This document shows, one piece after another, positions 52,349 through 60,779 of a stretch of DNA of 64,000 nt. The stretch is from Streptomyces sp. SDr-06 (GTDB lineage: Bacteria > Actinomycetota > Actinomycetes > Streptomycetales > Streptomycetaceae). Every line of letters begins with the position of its first letter. Position 1 is the first letter of the stretch. The stretch is taken from positions 1-64,000 of the forward strand of contig NZ_QOLA01000015.1 of the NCBI RefSeq assembly GCF_003324565.1, in the 5' to 3' direction. The notes under the pieces were generated by a model that saw only the letters and a program-made list of their open reading frames with translations, was not told the origin of the DNA and searched no databases. A program made the position numbers and the translations under genes.

Positions 52349-53551
52349 TCAGCGCGCCATCCTCAGCCCGTCCTTCGCGGCCCCCCGGCCGAGGACCGCC
52401 TCACGGATGTGGTCCTGGGCCTCGGTGTAGTCCTCGCGGCCGGGTGACTTCGCGAGCGCCTCGGGCAGGCTCATCACTCGGCCGCGCTCCACGTCGATCC
52501 ACTGCGGGACGAACTCCGCCTGGCTCACCTCCCACCGCGCCCCGGCCCGGACCGGCGGAGCGAAGGTGAAGCGGGCGATGGAGCTCATGTTGCCCCGGTC
52601 GTCGCGCGCGCCCGTCTCGTTGAACATCTCGCCCGCGATCTGGTCGCCCTCGCCGTAGACGATCCAGGTCCCGTTGACCTTCTCGTACGCCTGCGGGATG
52701 TGCGCGTGGGTGCCGAGGATCAGGTCGATGTCGGGGCGGCCGTTCGTCTTCGAGGCGGTGAGCGCCTTGCCGAGGGTGAGCTGCTGCTCGTCGGGCTCGG
52801 TCTGCCACTCGGTGCCCCAGTGGAGGCTGACGACCACGATGTCGGCGCCCGCGGCGCGGGCCGCCCGGGCATCCGCGACGATCTTCTTCTGGTCGATGAC
52901 GTGGACCGCCCAGGGCTGCCCGTCCGGCATCGGACAGCCGTTGGTGTCGTAGGTGTACGCGAGCTGGGCGACCTTGGCCCCGCCGGCCGTCAGCAGCGCG
53001 GGCGACGCCGACTCCTTCGCGGTGCGGCCGGACCCGGTGTGCTTGAGGCCCACCTCGTCGAAGGCCTTCAGGGTGTGGGCGATCCCGTCGGCGCCGTCGT
53101 CCAGGGTGTGGTTGGAGGCGGTGGAGCAGGAGTCGTACCCGGCGTCCTTGAGCGCGGCGGCCACCTGCGGCGGCGACGTGAAGGCGGGGTATCCGGTGAA
53201 GGGCCCCTCGGCGTCGCCGTACACCGTCTCCATGTGGCAGATCGCCAGGTCGGCCCGGGAGATGATCGGCTTGACCCCGGCGAGCATCGGCCGGAAGTCG
53301 TAACCATGGCCCCCGGCATCGGAGTTGGCGCGCTCGATGGTCGAGTCGTGCGGGAGCACGTCACCGGTGGCGACCAGGGTGAAGGGGTGCTGGGACGCGG
53401 TCGCTCCGGAGGCCGGGGACCGCTGGGCGTCCTGGTGGTGCGGCGGCCGGGCACCGGGACGGTGCCCGCCGCCGCATCCCGCGGTGGCCGCGAGCAGGAG
53501 GGCCGCGACGGCCGCCGTCCTTCGTCGTGTGCGCCGGGTCGGCTGGTGCAT
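52349..53551 (-). CDS. CapA-family (metallophosphoesterase-like) lipoprotein
   Basis: 400 aa from the ATG at 53551, with GGAG 5 nt upstream. Basic N-terminus, hydrophobic stretch and lipobox (TAGC). The PgsA/CapA fold is seen in TLVATGDVLPHDS, ADLAICHMETVY, STASNHTLDDG, VVVSLHWGTEWQ, and LILGTHAHIPQ, which together carry the metal-binding Asp and His residues. CapA proteins take part in poly-gamma-glutamate capsule formation in bacilli; in Streptomyces the substrate is not known and pgsB/C genes are absent here. Confidence 0.9.
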   Translation of the reverse strand: MHQPTRRTRRRTAAVAALLLAATAGCGGGHRPGARPPHHQDAQRSPASGATASQHPFTLVATGDVLPHDSTIERANSDAGGHGYDFRPMLAGVKPIISRADLAICHMETVYGDAEGPFTGYPAFTSPPQVAAALKDAGYDSCSTASNHTLDDGADGIAHTLKAFDEVGLKHTGSGRTAKESASPALLTAGGAKVAQLAYTYDTNGCPMPDGQPWAVHVIDQKKIVADARAARAAGADIVVVSLHWGTEWQTEPDEQQLTLGKALTASKTNGRPDIDLILGTHAHIPQAYEKVNGTWIVYGEGDQIAGEMFNETGARDDRGNMSSIARFTFAPPVRAGARWEVSQAEFVPQWIDVERGRVMSLPEALAKSPGREDYTEAQDHIREAVLGRGAAKDGLRMAR

Positions 53552-53818
53552 CGGGCTCCGTTGATCGAGTGCCGGTGTCTGTCCGAAATCCACCCTCCGA
53601 GAACCGGTCAGTCAAGACGAAAAGCCGTTTATCGCCCTCAAGACCGCTGAAACGGACGCACCCGAGCCGCTCCGGCCGGCGTCGTGGCCGCTCGGCGCAC
53701 CATTCACCGCTCGGTTCGACCGCTCGTCGCACCGTGCGGTGCGGCGGCTGTCCCCGCCCGCCCGGATGCGCTCGGATACGGCTGCGGGCGAGGCGGATCC
53801 GGTGAAAGGGCGTGCAGC

Positions 53819-54439
53819 GTGACGACGGCGGGCGCAGACATCCGGCGGTACGCCCGGGAGCGGGATCTGGCCGAGCTGCAGCGCGCGCACGGTCCAGCCC
53901 TGCTGCACTTCCTGCTCGGGCTGACCTACGGCGACCGCCAGCGCGCCGAGGACCTCGTGCAGGAGACCCTGGTGCGCGCCTGGCAGCACCCCGAGGCCTT
54001 CGAGGCGCCGTACTGCTCGATGCGGCCCTGGCTGTTCACCGTCGCGCGGCGCCTCGCGATCGACGCCCGCCGCAGCCGCCTCGCCCGCCCCGCCGAGGTC
54101 GGCGACGAGACCCTGCTCGCCACCGCCGAATCCGGCGACCACACCGAGCGCTGCGCCGTCGCGCTCGACGTCCGCTCGGCCGTGAGGTCGCTCACACCCG
54201 AACACCGCGCGGTGCTGGTGCAGTTGTACTTCCGCGGCCTGAGCGTTGCGGAAGCGGCCGATGTGCTCGGCGTTCCTCCTGGGACCGTCAAGTCCCGTTC
54301 GTACTACGCCCTGCGTGCGCTGGCCCGGGTGCTGCCCGGCTATTCTGCGTCAGGCCCCGAAGGACCCTCCTCGGTGGGCGCCAGGTCCGCCTCGCGGAGC
54401 AGGGCGAGCAGCGAGGGCGCGTCGGCGACCTCCAGGTAG
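53819..54439 (+). CDS. ECF sigma factor overlapping a convergent anti-sigma gene
   Basis: 206 aa from a GTG at 53819 with AAAGGG upstream. Region 2 is LLHFLLGLTYGDRQRAEDLVQETLVRAWQHP and RPWLFTVARRLAIDARR. Region 4 is SLTPEHRAVLVQLYFRGLSVAEAADVLGVPPGTVKSRSYYALRAL. The last 30 residues are Ser/Ala/Arg-rich and unlike sigma factors, because they are encoded in the 100 bp shared tail-to-tail with the zinc-finger gene on the other strand (54340-54439). Confidence 0.92.
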   Translation: MTTAGADIRRYARERDLAELQRAHGPALLHFLLGLTYGDRQRAEDLVQETLVRAWQHPEAFEAPYCSMRPWLFTVARRLAIDARRSRLARPAEVGDETLLATAESGDHTERCAVALDVRSAVRSLTPEHRAVLVQLYFRGLSVAEAADVLGVPPGTVKSRSYYALRALARVLPGYSASGPEGPSSVGARSASRSRASSEGASATSR

Positions 54440-54546
54440 GCGGTACGGCACGGCGCGCACCGGCCCAGGTGCGCGGCGACGGCACGGTCCTCGTCCGGCG
54501 CGAGGGCGCCGAGCACGTACGCCCCCAGGAGCTGCCGCACATGCAT
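54340..54546 (-). CDS. Small zinc-finger (zf-HC2) anti-sigma factor
   Basis: 68 aa from the ATG at 54546, with GAGG 5 nt upstream. The zinc-binding ZAS motif is complete: HVRQLLGAYVLGALAPDED then AAHLGRCAPCRTAY, giving His-x3-Cys-x2-Cys. There is no membrane segment or C-terminal sensor domain, so it is a soluble minimal anti-sigma, unlike the 211-aa membrane form at 59262. It lies antisense to the sigma gene and their 3' ends overlap by 100 bp, an unusual order for a sigma/anti-sigma pair. Confidence 0.82.
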   Translation of the reverse strand: MHVRQLLGAYVLGALAPDEDRAVAAHLGRCAPCRTAYLEVADAPSLLALLREADLAPTEEGPSGPDAE

Positions 54547-54668
54547 GAGCACCTCGTGTCTTGTGACGGATCCTGCCCTTCTGGCCACGGCGGGCACGCG
54601 CCCCCGGTTCAATGCTCCCTGGAGCTCCCCGGGAGCGCCGGGACGGTCGATGAAAGAGGCGAGACAGG

Positions 54669-55160
54669 ATGCGTCCGGAGGGAAGTAGCGGGACCAGTGG
54701 TGGCGAGCTGGTGGTACCGATGGCATGGATGTACGCGGAGTACATCGCGGATGAATTACTGCGTACCGGCGATCTGATGCCGCCGACGACGCTGGAGTTC
54801 CGGGCCGGGCGCAATGCCCTCGCCCTGACGATCTTCCTGTCCGACGGGGCGGTCGGCGGCGCCCGGGTGGTGGCCCGGCTCGACGAGTGGAGCTCGCTCA
54901 CCGCGGCCGGGCGGCCGTGGCGGCGCTGGGTCTGCTCGCGGCTGCGCCGGGCGGCCGAGCAGGACGCGGGGCCCGACGTGGAGATGGCGCGGGCCGCGTG
55001 GCGGTGGCTGGAGGAGACCGAGCTGCTCGCGGCGGACCTGGACGCGGTGGTGCCGGGCGGGATCGACCTGCGCGAGGACCAGGAGGACGAACCCCGGGTG
55101 TGGACTCCGGCCTGGGAACTCGGCCTGCCGCTCGGACACTTGGCCATCCACCTTTTCTGA
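54669..55160 (+). CDS. Uncharacterised protein
   Basis: 163 aa, ATG at 54669 with AGGCGAGACAGG upstream. I do not recognise the family. The N-terminal region (MAWMYAEYIADELLRTGDL) and a later stretch with many Trp/Arg (RPWRRWVCSRLRRAAEQ, MARAAWRWLEETELLAADL) suggest a small helical protein. The C-terminus is hydrophobic (LPLGHLAIHLF). No signal peptide is apparent. It ends 7 bp before the stop of the convergent histidine kinase gene. Confidence 0.6.
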   Translation: MRPEGSSGTSGGELVVPMAWMYAEYIADELLRTGDLMPPTTLEFRAGRNALALTIFLSDGAVGGARVVARLDEWSSLTAAGRPWRRWVCSRLRRAAEQDAGPDVEMARAAWRWLEETELLAADLDAVVPGGIDLREDQEDEPRVWTPAWELGLPLGHLAIHLF

Positions 55161-55167
55161 GGGTCCG

Positions 55168-56349
55168 TCAGCTGTGCACCCCAGCCCGGTACTTGGGAAT
55201 GCGCGCCGTCACCTTCATGCCCGCCCCGACGCCCGTCTCGATGACCAGGCCGTACGCGTCGCCGTACACCTGGCGCAGCCGTTCGTCGACGTTGAGCAGG
55301 CCGATGCCGCCCGACGGGCCGCCGTCGCCGCGCAGGATGCGGCGCAGGCGCTCGGGGTCCATGCCCGCGCCGTCGTCCTCGATCACGACCTCGGCCTCGC
55401 TGCCCGCGTCCAGGGCTCTGATGGTGATGTGCCCCGCGGTGACGGCGCCCTCGATGCCGTGCTTGACGGCGTTCTCGACGAGCGGCTGGAGGCACAGGAA
55501 CGGCAGGGCGACCGGCAGGACCTCGGGGGCGACCTGGAGGGTGACGGAGAGCCGGTCGCCGAAGCGCGCCCGCACCAGCGCCAGGTACTGGTCGATGGAG
55601 TGGAGTTCGTCCGCGAGCGTGGTGAAGTCGCCGTGCCTGCGGAACGAGTACCGCGTGAAGTCGGCAAATTCCAGCAGGAGTTCGCGGGCGCGCTCCGGGT
55701 CGGTCCGTACGAAGGAGGCGATGGCGGCCAGGGAGTTGAAGATGAAGTGCGGGGAGATCTGGGCGCGCAGGGCCTTGATCTCGGCCTCGATCAACCGGGT
55801 CCGGGAGCGGTCGAGTTCGGCGAGCTCCAGCTGGACCGAGACCCACCGTCCGACCTCTCCCGCCGCGCGCGCCAGGACCGCGGACTCGCGGGGCGCGTAG
55901 GCGACCAGCGCGCCGAGTACCCGGTGGTCCACGGTGAGCGGCACGGCCACCGCCCAGCGCAGCGGGCAGTTCAGATCGTCGCAGGACAGCGCGAACGCCT
56001 TGTCACGGCCGGTGTCGAGCAACCCCCTCAGCTGGCCCATCACGTGGGCGCTGTGGTGCTGCTCCCCCGCGCCGTCCCAGGTCAGGATCGCATCGCGGTC
56101 GGTGAGGCAGAGCGCGTCGGTGCCGAGCAGCGAGCGCAGCCCGCGGGCCGCGCGGCGGGCGGCCTCGGCGGTGAGCCCGGCGCGCAGCGGGGGCGCGGCG
56201 AGCGACGCGGTGTGCAGCGTCTCGAAGGTGGCGTGCTCGACCGGCGTGCCGACGTCGCTGATGCGTTCCCGGCGCGCGGCGCGGCGGCCGAGCAGGTACC
56301 CGCCGGCGGCGAGCAGCGGGCCGAGGAAGAGCAGTGCGGCCAGGGTCAT
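55168..56349 (-). CDS. LytS-type sensor histidine kinase
   Basis: 393 aa from the ATG at 56349, which overlaps the symporter stop (ATGA). One N-terminal membrane segment (residues 4-20), a GAF-like module (about 65-165, with CDDLNCPL carrying two Cys), then a His_kinase/HATPase pair. The phosphoacceptor is H201 in QISPHFIFNSL. ATP-site motifs are LVENAVKHGIEG, DDGAGMD and GIGLLNVDERL. It likely phosphorylates the LytTR regulator at 58444 and shares an operon with the transporter between them, so the transporter may feed the sensor. Confidence 0.9.
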   Translation of the reverse strand: MTLAALLFLGPLLAAGGYLLGRRAARRERISDVGTPVEHATFETLHTASLAAPPLRAGLTAEAARRAARGLRSLLGTDALCLTDRDAILTWDGAGEQHHSAHVMGQLRGLLDTGRDKAFALSCDDLNCPLRWAVAVPLTVDHRVLGALVAYAPRESAVLARAAGEVGRWVSVQLELAELDRSRTRLIEAEIKALRAQISPHFIFNSLAAIASFVRTDPERARELLLEFADFTRYSFRRHGDFTTLADELHSIDQYLALVRARFGDRLSVTLQVAPEVLPVALPFLCLQPLVENAVKHGIEGAVTAGHITIRALDAGSEAEVVIEDDGAGMDPERLRRILRGDGGPSGGIGLLNVDERLRQVYGDAYGLVIETGVGAGMKVTARIPKYRAGVHS

Positions 56350-58025
56350 CGGCGGGCGCCTCCCTCGCGGGCCAGGGCCTCGGGCAGATGGAAGCGGGTC
56401 ATCGCGGCGTTGGTGCCGGGCGGGATCCGGCCCGGCGTCGCGAGCGAGACCCCGATCATGGCGAGGAAGCCGACCGGCACCGACCAGACGGCGGGCCAGG
56501 CGAGCAGCGCGTGCGCGAGTCCGGGCGGAACGGCCCCGAGGACGGTGGCGCCGACGGCGAGCAGCGCCGAGCCGCCCCCGAGCAGCAGCCCGGCGGCCGC
56601 GCCCGGCGGGGTCAGTCCCCGCCACCAGATGCCGAGGACCAGCAGCGGGCAGAAGGAGGAGGCCGACACCGCGAACGCCATCCCCACCGCGTCGGCCACC
56701 GGCACCCCGCTCACCAGCAGCGCGCCCAGCAGCGGCACGGCGATGGCGAGCGGGGTGGCGAGGCGGAAGTGGCGCACTCCGCGCGAGGGCAGCACGTCCT
56801 GGGTGAGGACGCCCGCCACCGCCATGGTGAGCCCGGATGCGGTGGACAGGAACGCGGCGAACGCGCCGCCCGCGACCAGCGCGCCCAGCAGGTCGCCCCC
56901 GGCGCCGCCGACGAGCCGCTCCGGCAGCAGCAGGACGGCCGCGTCCGCGTCGCCGGTGAGGGCGAGTTCGGGGGCGTACAGGCGGCCCAGTGCGCCGTAG
57001 ACGGGCGGCAGCAGGTAGAACGCGCCGATCAGGGCGAGGACCACGACGGTGGCGCGGCGGGCCTCGCGGCCGCCCGGGCTGGTGTAGAAGCGGACGACGA
57101 CGTGGGGCAGGCCCATGGTGCCGAGAAAGGTCGCCACGATGAGCCCGTACGTGGCGTACAGCGGGTGTTCGGTGCGGACGGCGCTGCCGGGGACGCGCGT
57201 CGCGGCGGCGAGGACGAGCCGGGTGCCCGCCTCGACGCGATGCTCGCCCGCCGGGAGCGTCAGCACGTCGCCGTCGTGGCGGCGGCCGTCGAGGGTGCCG
57301 GTCGCGCGGACGGGCAGCGGCTCGGTGAGGCGCAGGGTCAGGGTGTCGGCGAAGCGGACGGTCTGCTGGTGGCGCAGCGCGGCCGGTTCGTCGTAGACGG
57401 GGCGCGGCGCGCCGTCGCCCCGCCAGGCCAGGACCAGGAAGAAGACGGGTATGAGCAGCGCGGTCAGCTTGAGCCAGTACTGGAAGGCCTGCACGAAGGT
57501 GATGGAGCGCATGCCGCCGGCGGCGACCGCGAGGACCACGACGGCCGCGACGAGCACCGGCCCGAGCCAGCCCGGAGCCCCGGTGAGGATCTTCAACGTC
57601 AGTCCGGCGCCCTGGAGTTGGGGCACCAGGTAGAGCCAGCCCGCGCCGACCACGAACACGCTGACCAGTCGGCGCACGGCCCGCGATTCGAGCCTGCCCT
57701 CGGCGAAGTCGGGCAGCGTGTAGGCGCCCGAGCGGCGCAGCGGGGCCGCGACGAACAGCAGTAGCACGAGGTAGCCCGCGGTGTAGCCGACCGGGTACCA
57801 GAGCATGTCGGGGCCCTGGACCAGGACGAGCCCCGCGATGCCGAGGAAGGAGGCGGCGGAGAGGTATTCGCCGCTGATGGCGGCCGCGTTGAGGCCGGGG
57901 CCGACCGTGCGCGAGGCGACGTAGAAGTCGGAGGTCGTGCGCGAGATGCGCAGGCCGAACCCTCCGACGAGGACGGTGGCGAGCACGACGGCGGTCACGG
58001 CCGCCACGGCGTACGTCTGGCTCAC
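56346..58025 (-). CDS. Sodium:solute symporter (acetate/pyruvate-type) with a large inserted loop
   Basis: 559 aa from a GTG at 58025, overlapping the DUF485-like stop (GTGA). About 13 membrane segments of the SSS family, with family motifs FYVASRTVGPGLNAAAISGEYLSAASFLG and FLSTASGLTMAVAG. Residues about 207-310, between membrane segments, form a hydrophilic insert (AWRGDGAPRPVYDEPAALR to RTEHPLYATYG) with predicted beta character; E. coli ActP has no comparable loop that I recall. It probably imports acetate, pyruvate or related monocarboxylates with sodium. The operon neighbours are a LytTR regulator and its kinase. Confidence 0.88.
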   Translation of the reverse strand: MSQTYAVAAVTAVVLATVLVGGFGLRISRTTSDFYVASRTVGPGLNAAAISGEYLSAASFLGIAGLVLVQGPDMLWYPVGYTAGYLVLLLFVAAPLRRSGAYTLPDFAEGRLESRAVRRLVSVFVVGAGWLYLVPQLQGAGLTLKILTGAPGWLGPVLVAAVVVLAVAAGGMRSITFVQAFQYWLKLTALLIPVFFLVLAWRGDGAPRPVYDEPAALRHQQTVRFADTLTLRLTEPLPVRATGTLDGRRHDGDVLTLPAGEHRVEAGTRLVLAAATRVPGSAVRTEHPLYATYGLIVATFLGTMGLPHVVVRFYTSPGGREARRATVVVLALIGAFYLLPPVYGALGRLYAPELALTGDADAAVLLLPERLVGGAGGDLLGALVAGGAFAAFLSTASGLTMAVAGVLTQDVLPSRGVRHFRLATPLAIAVPLLGALLVSGVPVADAVGMAFAVSASSFCPLLVLGIWWRGLTPPGAAAGLLLGGGSALLAVGATVLGAVPPGLAHALLAWPAVWSVPVGFLAMIGVSLATPGRIPPGTNAAMTRFHLPEALAREGGARR

Positions 58026-58399
58026 GGAGCGCGGCGGCCTTCCGAGGGCCGGTCGGCCACCAGTCGGGCGAAGGCGCGCTCGTTGCGCTCGGCGGCGCGC
58101 ACGTACCACCAGGCGATGAGGCCGAGCGGCGGGTAGACGGCGAAGCCGAGCACCCACCAGGTGACGGCGTCGTCGTCCAGGGCGCGGAAGGCGAGGGGCA
58201 GCGTGGCCACGGTGAGGGCGAGGACGGTGAACCCGCTGAGCGCCGCCCGGAGTTGGCCGCGCATCAAGGAGCGCACGTAGGCTCCGCCGAGCGCGGTCTG
58301 CTCGTCGATCTCGGACTGGGCACGGTGGCGCGGCAGCGGGCGGACCCTCCTCGGCTCCCCCGTGACCGTCTCCCGCCGCGCGGCCTGCTCTGCGGACAT
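58022..58399 (-). CDS. DUF485-like small membrane protein
   Basis: 125 aa from the ATG at 58399. A charged N-terminal 50 residues are followed by two membrane segments (AALSGFTVLALTVATLPLAF and VLGFAVYPPLGLIAWWYVRA). The size and place directly before an SSS symporter match the YjcH/DUF485 partner of acetate permease. Its stop overlaps the symporter start. It is likely an accessory subunit; the DUF485 assignment is by context and topology. Confidence 0.72.
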   Translation of the reverse strand: MSAEQAARRETVTGEPRRVRPLPRHRAQSEIDEQTALGGAYVRSLMRGQLRAALSGFTVLALTVATLPLAFRALDDDAVTWWVLGFAVYPPLGLIAWWYVRAAERNERAFARLVADRPSEGRRAP

Positions 58400-58443
58400 G
58401 GCGCGGAGTGTACTGAGCGCATCCGGGCCCGGGGAAGGCCAGG

Positions 58444-59190
58444 TCAGCGGCTGGTGCGCCGCAGCAGGCGGTCCCGTACCGTGCGGGCGTGGCGCCGGCT
58501 CACGGGGAGCTCGGCGTCGCCGACCCGCACGCTCATGCTGCCCGCGTCGAGGCGGAGTTCGTCGATCCGGTCCAGCGCCACCAGGTGACTGCGGTGGATC
58601 CGCACGAAACCGCGGGCGCGCCAGCGCTCCTCCAGGGTGGACAGCGGGATCCGTACGAGGTGGCTGCCACGGGCGGTGTGCAGCCGGGCGTAGTCGCCCT
58701 GGGCCTCGGCGTACGCGATGTCGCCGACGGGCAGGAAGCGGGTGACGCCGCCCAGTTCGACGGGTATCTGGTCCGGTTCCTGGACGCTGGGGGCGCGGCC
58801 GCCGACGAGTTCGGCGACCCGGCGGACCGCCTCGGCGAGCCGTTCGCCGCGGACGGGCTTGAGGACGTAGTCGACGGCCTTCAGGTCGAAGGCCTGGACG
58901 GCGAAGCCCTCGTGGGCGGTGACGAAGACGATCAGCGGCGGCCGGGCGAACCCGGCGAGCAGCCGTGCGATGTCGAGTCCGGTGAGCCCGGCCATGTGGA
59001 TGTCGAGGAACACCACGTCGACGCCCTGCCCGCCGTCCTCCCCCGCTTCGAGGGCGGCGCCGATGAGCCGCAGCGCCTCGGTGGCGCCGGTGGCGCCCTC
59101 CGCCGAGCGGACCCGGGGGTCGGAGCGCAGCAGGTAGAGGAGTTCTTCGAGGGCGGGGGCCTCGTCGTCGACCGCCAGTACGCGCAGCAT
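58444..59190 (-). CDS. LytTR-type response regulator
   Basis: 248 aa from the ATG at 59190. The receiver domain has D8/D9 in VDDEAP, phospho-acceptor D63 in FLDIHMAG and K in LKPVRG. The C-terminal LytTR DNA-binding domain (about 140-245) carries YAEAQGDYARLHTARGSHLVRIPLSTLEE and FVRIHRSHLVAL. It is the first gene of a four-gene operon (regulator, DUF485-like, symporter, kinase). A TAAACT box (59204-59199) 8 nt before the start suggests a leaderless or short-leader mRNA. Related LytS/LytTR systems control pyruvate uptake in other bacteria. Confidence 0.92.
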   Translation of the reverse strand: MLRVLAVDDEAPALEELLYLLRSDPRVRSAEGATGATEALRLIGAALEAGEDGGQGVDVVFLDIHMAGLTGLDIARLLAGFARPPLIVFVTAHEGFAVQAFDLKAVDYVLKPVRGERLAEAVRRVAELVGGRAPSVQEPDQIPVELGGVTRFLPVGDIAYAEAQGDYARLHTARGSHLVRIPLSTLEERWRARGFVRIHRSHLVALDRIDELRLDAGSMSVRVGDAELPVSRRHARTVRDRLLRRTSR

Positions 59191-59198
59191 GGGGCCGG

Positions 59199-59204
59199 AG
59201 TTTA
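59199..59204 (-). promoter_or_regulatory. Candidate -10 element before the LytTR operon
   Basis: TAAACT on the minus strand ends 8 nt before the ATG at 59190. It resembles the -10 boxes found just ahead of several other starts in this window. Confidence 0.35.
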
Positions 59205-59261
59205 GGCGCGCGGTGGCGGTGTGTCTTGAGTGCTCGGGCCGGATTCTGCGTACCTGACGGC

Positions 59262-59897
59262 ATGAGTTCGCTGCACATCCACGAGGACGCCGGGGCCTAC
59301 GCCCTCGGTGTGCTCGATGCCGCCGACGCCTTCCGCTTCGAGGAGCACCTCCCCGGGTGCGCCGCGTGCAGAGGGCTGGTGGCCGGGTTCGGGAGCCTCA
59401 CGGCGCTGCTCGCCGCGTATGCCGCGGGCGGTGCGATCCCGCCCGCTCCCGTCCCGGGCGAGGTGCCGCTCCGGATGCTGGGCGCGGTGGCCCGGCGGCG
59501 CCGGCGCGGCCGGGCGCTGCGGATCGCCCTGGTGGCCGCGTCGGGCGTGCTGGTGGCGGGCGGGATCGGTGTCGTCCTTGAGCCCACGGCGGCGCCGCGG
59601 TGGCGGGTGGCCTCGCACGCGCCCGGCGTGACGGCGACGCTGGTGACCGCGCCCATGGAGTGGGGCACGGACGTGGAGCTCGGCCTGGCGGGTGCGGCGC
59701 CCCTGTCGTGCACGCTGGTCGCGGTGGGCCGGGACGGCACCGAGCAGACGGTGGCGACCTGGGCGGGCCGGGGCGGGCGGCCGGTACGGATGCGGGGCGC
59801 GGCGGCGCTGGCGCAGGACGCGATCGCCCGGTTCGAGGTGCGGGCCGCCGACGGGACGCGGCCGGCCACCCTCACCCCCGCCCGGGGCGCTACTTGA
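59262..59897 (+). CDS. Membrane anti-sigma factor with zf-HC2 domain, orphan
   Basis: 211 aa, ATG at 59262. The N-terminal ZAS motif is complete (HIHEDAGAYALGVLDAADAF, FEEHLPGCAACRGL). One membrane segment near residues 85-107 (RIALVAASGVLVAGGIGVVL) separates a cytoplasmic sigma-binding domain from an RskA-like outer domain (MEWGTDVELGLAGAA, CTLVAVGRDG). No sigma gene is adjacent; the 53819 sigma factor or another elsewhere could be its partner. It overlaps the convergent Fpg gene by 8 bp. Confidence 0.85.
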   Translation: MSSLHIHEDAGAYALGVLDAADAFRFEEHLPGCAACRGLVAGFGSLTALLAAYAAGGAIPPAPVPGEVPLRMLGAVARRRRRGRALRIALVAASGVLVAGGIGVVLEPTAAPRWRVASHAPGVTATLVTAPMEWGTDVELGLAGAAPLSCTLVAVGRDGTEQTVATWAGRGGRPVRMRGAAALAQDAIARFEVRAADGTRPATLTPARGAT

Positions 59898-60750
59898 GCA
59901 GCTTCGACAGGCGCCGGTCGGCGAGGACCTTGCCGCCCGTCTGGCAGGTGGGGCAGTACTGGAGGGAGGAGTCGGCGAAGGAGACCTCGCGGACGGTGTC
60001 GCCGCAGACCGGGCAGGGCTGCCCGGTGCGGCCGTGCACCCGGAGCCCGCTCTTCTTCTCTGCCTTCAGCCGGCCCGCCGCGAGGCCGCGCGAACGCTCG
60101 ACCGCTTCGGTGAGGGTGGCCCGCATCGCCTCGTACAGGGTGGTGATCTCGTCGTCGGTGAGGTGGGCGACGGGCTTGAAGGGGGACATGCGCGCCGCGT
60201 GCAGGATCTCGTCGCTGTAGGCGTTCCCGATGCCCGCGACGAGGGACTGGTCACGCAGCGCGCCCTTGAGCAGGCGCCGCTCGCCCGCGAGCAGGGCGGC
60301 CAGGTCGTCGCGCCCGAAGCCCGGGGCGAGCGGGTCGGGGCCGAGCCGGGCGATGCCGGGGACCTCGGACGGGTCGTGGACGAGGTGGGCGGCCAGGCTC
60401 TTGCGGGTGCCGGCCTCGGTGAGGTCGAAGCCCGCGCCGCCCGCCAGCGCCACGCGCAGCGCGAGCGGGCCCTTGCCGGGTTTCGGCGGCGCGCTCGGCA
60501 GCGCGTCGTGCCAGCGCAGCCACCCCGCGCGGGCGAGGTGGACGCACAGGTGCAGCCCGTCGGCGTCGATGTCGAGGAACTTGCCGTGCCGGGCGACACC
60601 GGTGACGGTGCGCCCGGCCAGGGCGGTCCAGGGCGGGTCGTACGTCTTCAGGACGCTGATCGCGACGGGCAGGGCGCCCGCGATCTCCTGTCCGACCAGG
60701 TGGTCGGAGAGGAAGTCCCGCAGGGCCTCGACTTCGGGCAGTTCCGGCAT
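59890..60750 (-). CDS. Formamidopyrimidine-DNA glycosylase family (Fpg/Nei)
   Basis: 286 aa from the ATG at 60750. The N-terminal catalytic signature MPELPEVEALR supplies Pro2 (Schiff-base nucleophile) and Glu3. Other features are RHGKFLDI, the H2TH region (LKGALRDQSLVAGIGNAYSDEILHAA), and a C-terminal zinc finger (CPVC, CPTC). It removes oxidised bases such as 8-oxoguanine. Streptomyces carries several paralogues, so a MutM or Nei name would be a guess. Ends 8 bp inside the convergent anti-sigma gene. Confidence 0.92.
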   Translation of the reverse strand: MPELPEVEALRDFLSDHLVGQEIAGALPVAISVLKTYDPPWTALAGRTVTGVARHGKFLDIDADGLHLCVHLARAGWLRWHDALPSAPPKPGKGPLALRVALAGGAGFDLTEAGTRKSLAAHLVHDPSEVPGIARLGPDPLAPGFGRDDLAALLAGERRLLKGALRDQSLVAGIGNAYSDEILHAARMSPFKPVAHLTDDEITTLYEAMRATLTEAVERSRGLAAGRLKAEKKSGLRVHGRTGQPCPVCGDTVREVSFADSSLQYCPTCQTGGKVLADRRLSKLLK

Positions 60751-60779
60751 ACGTACCAGGGTGCCCCGCCCGGGCGGGC

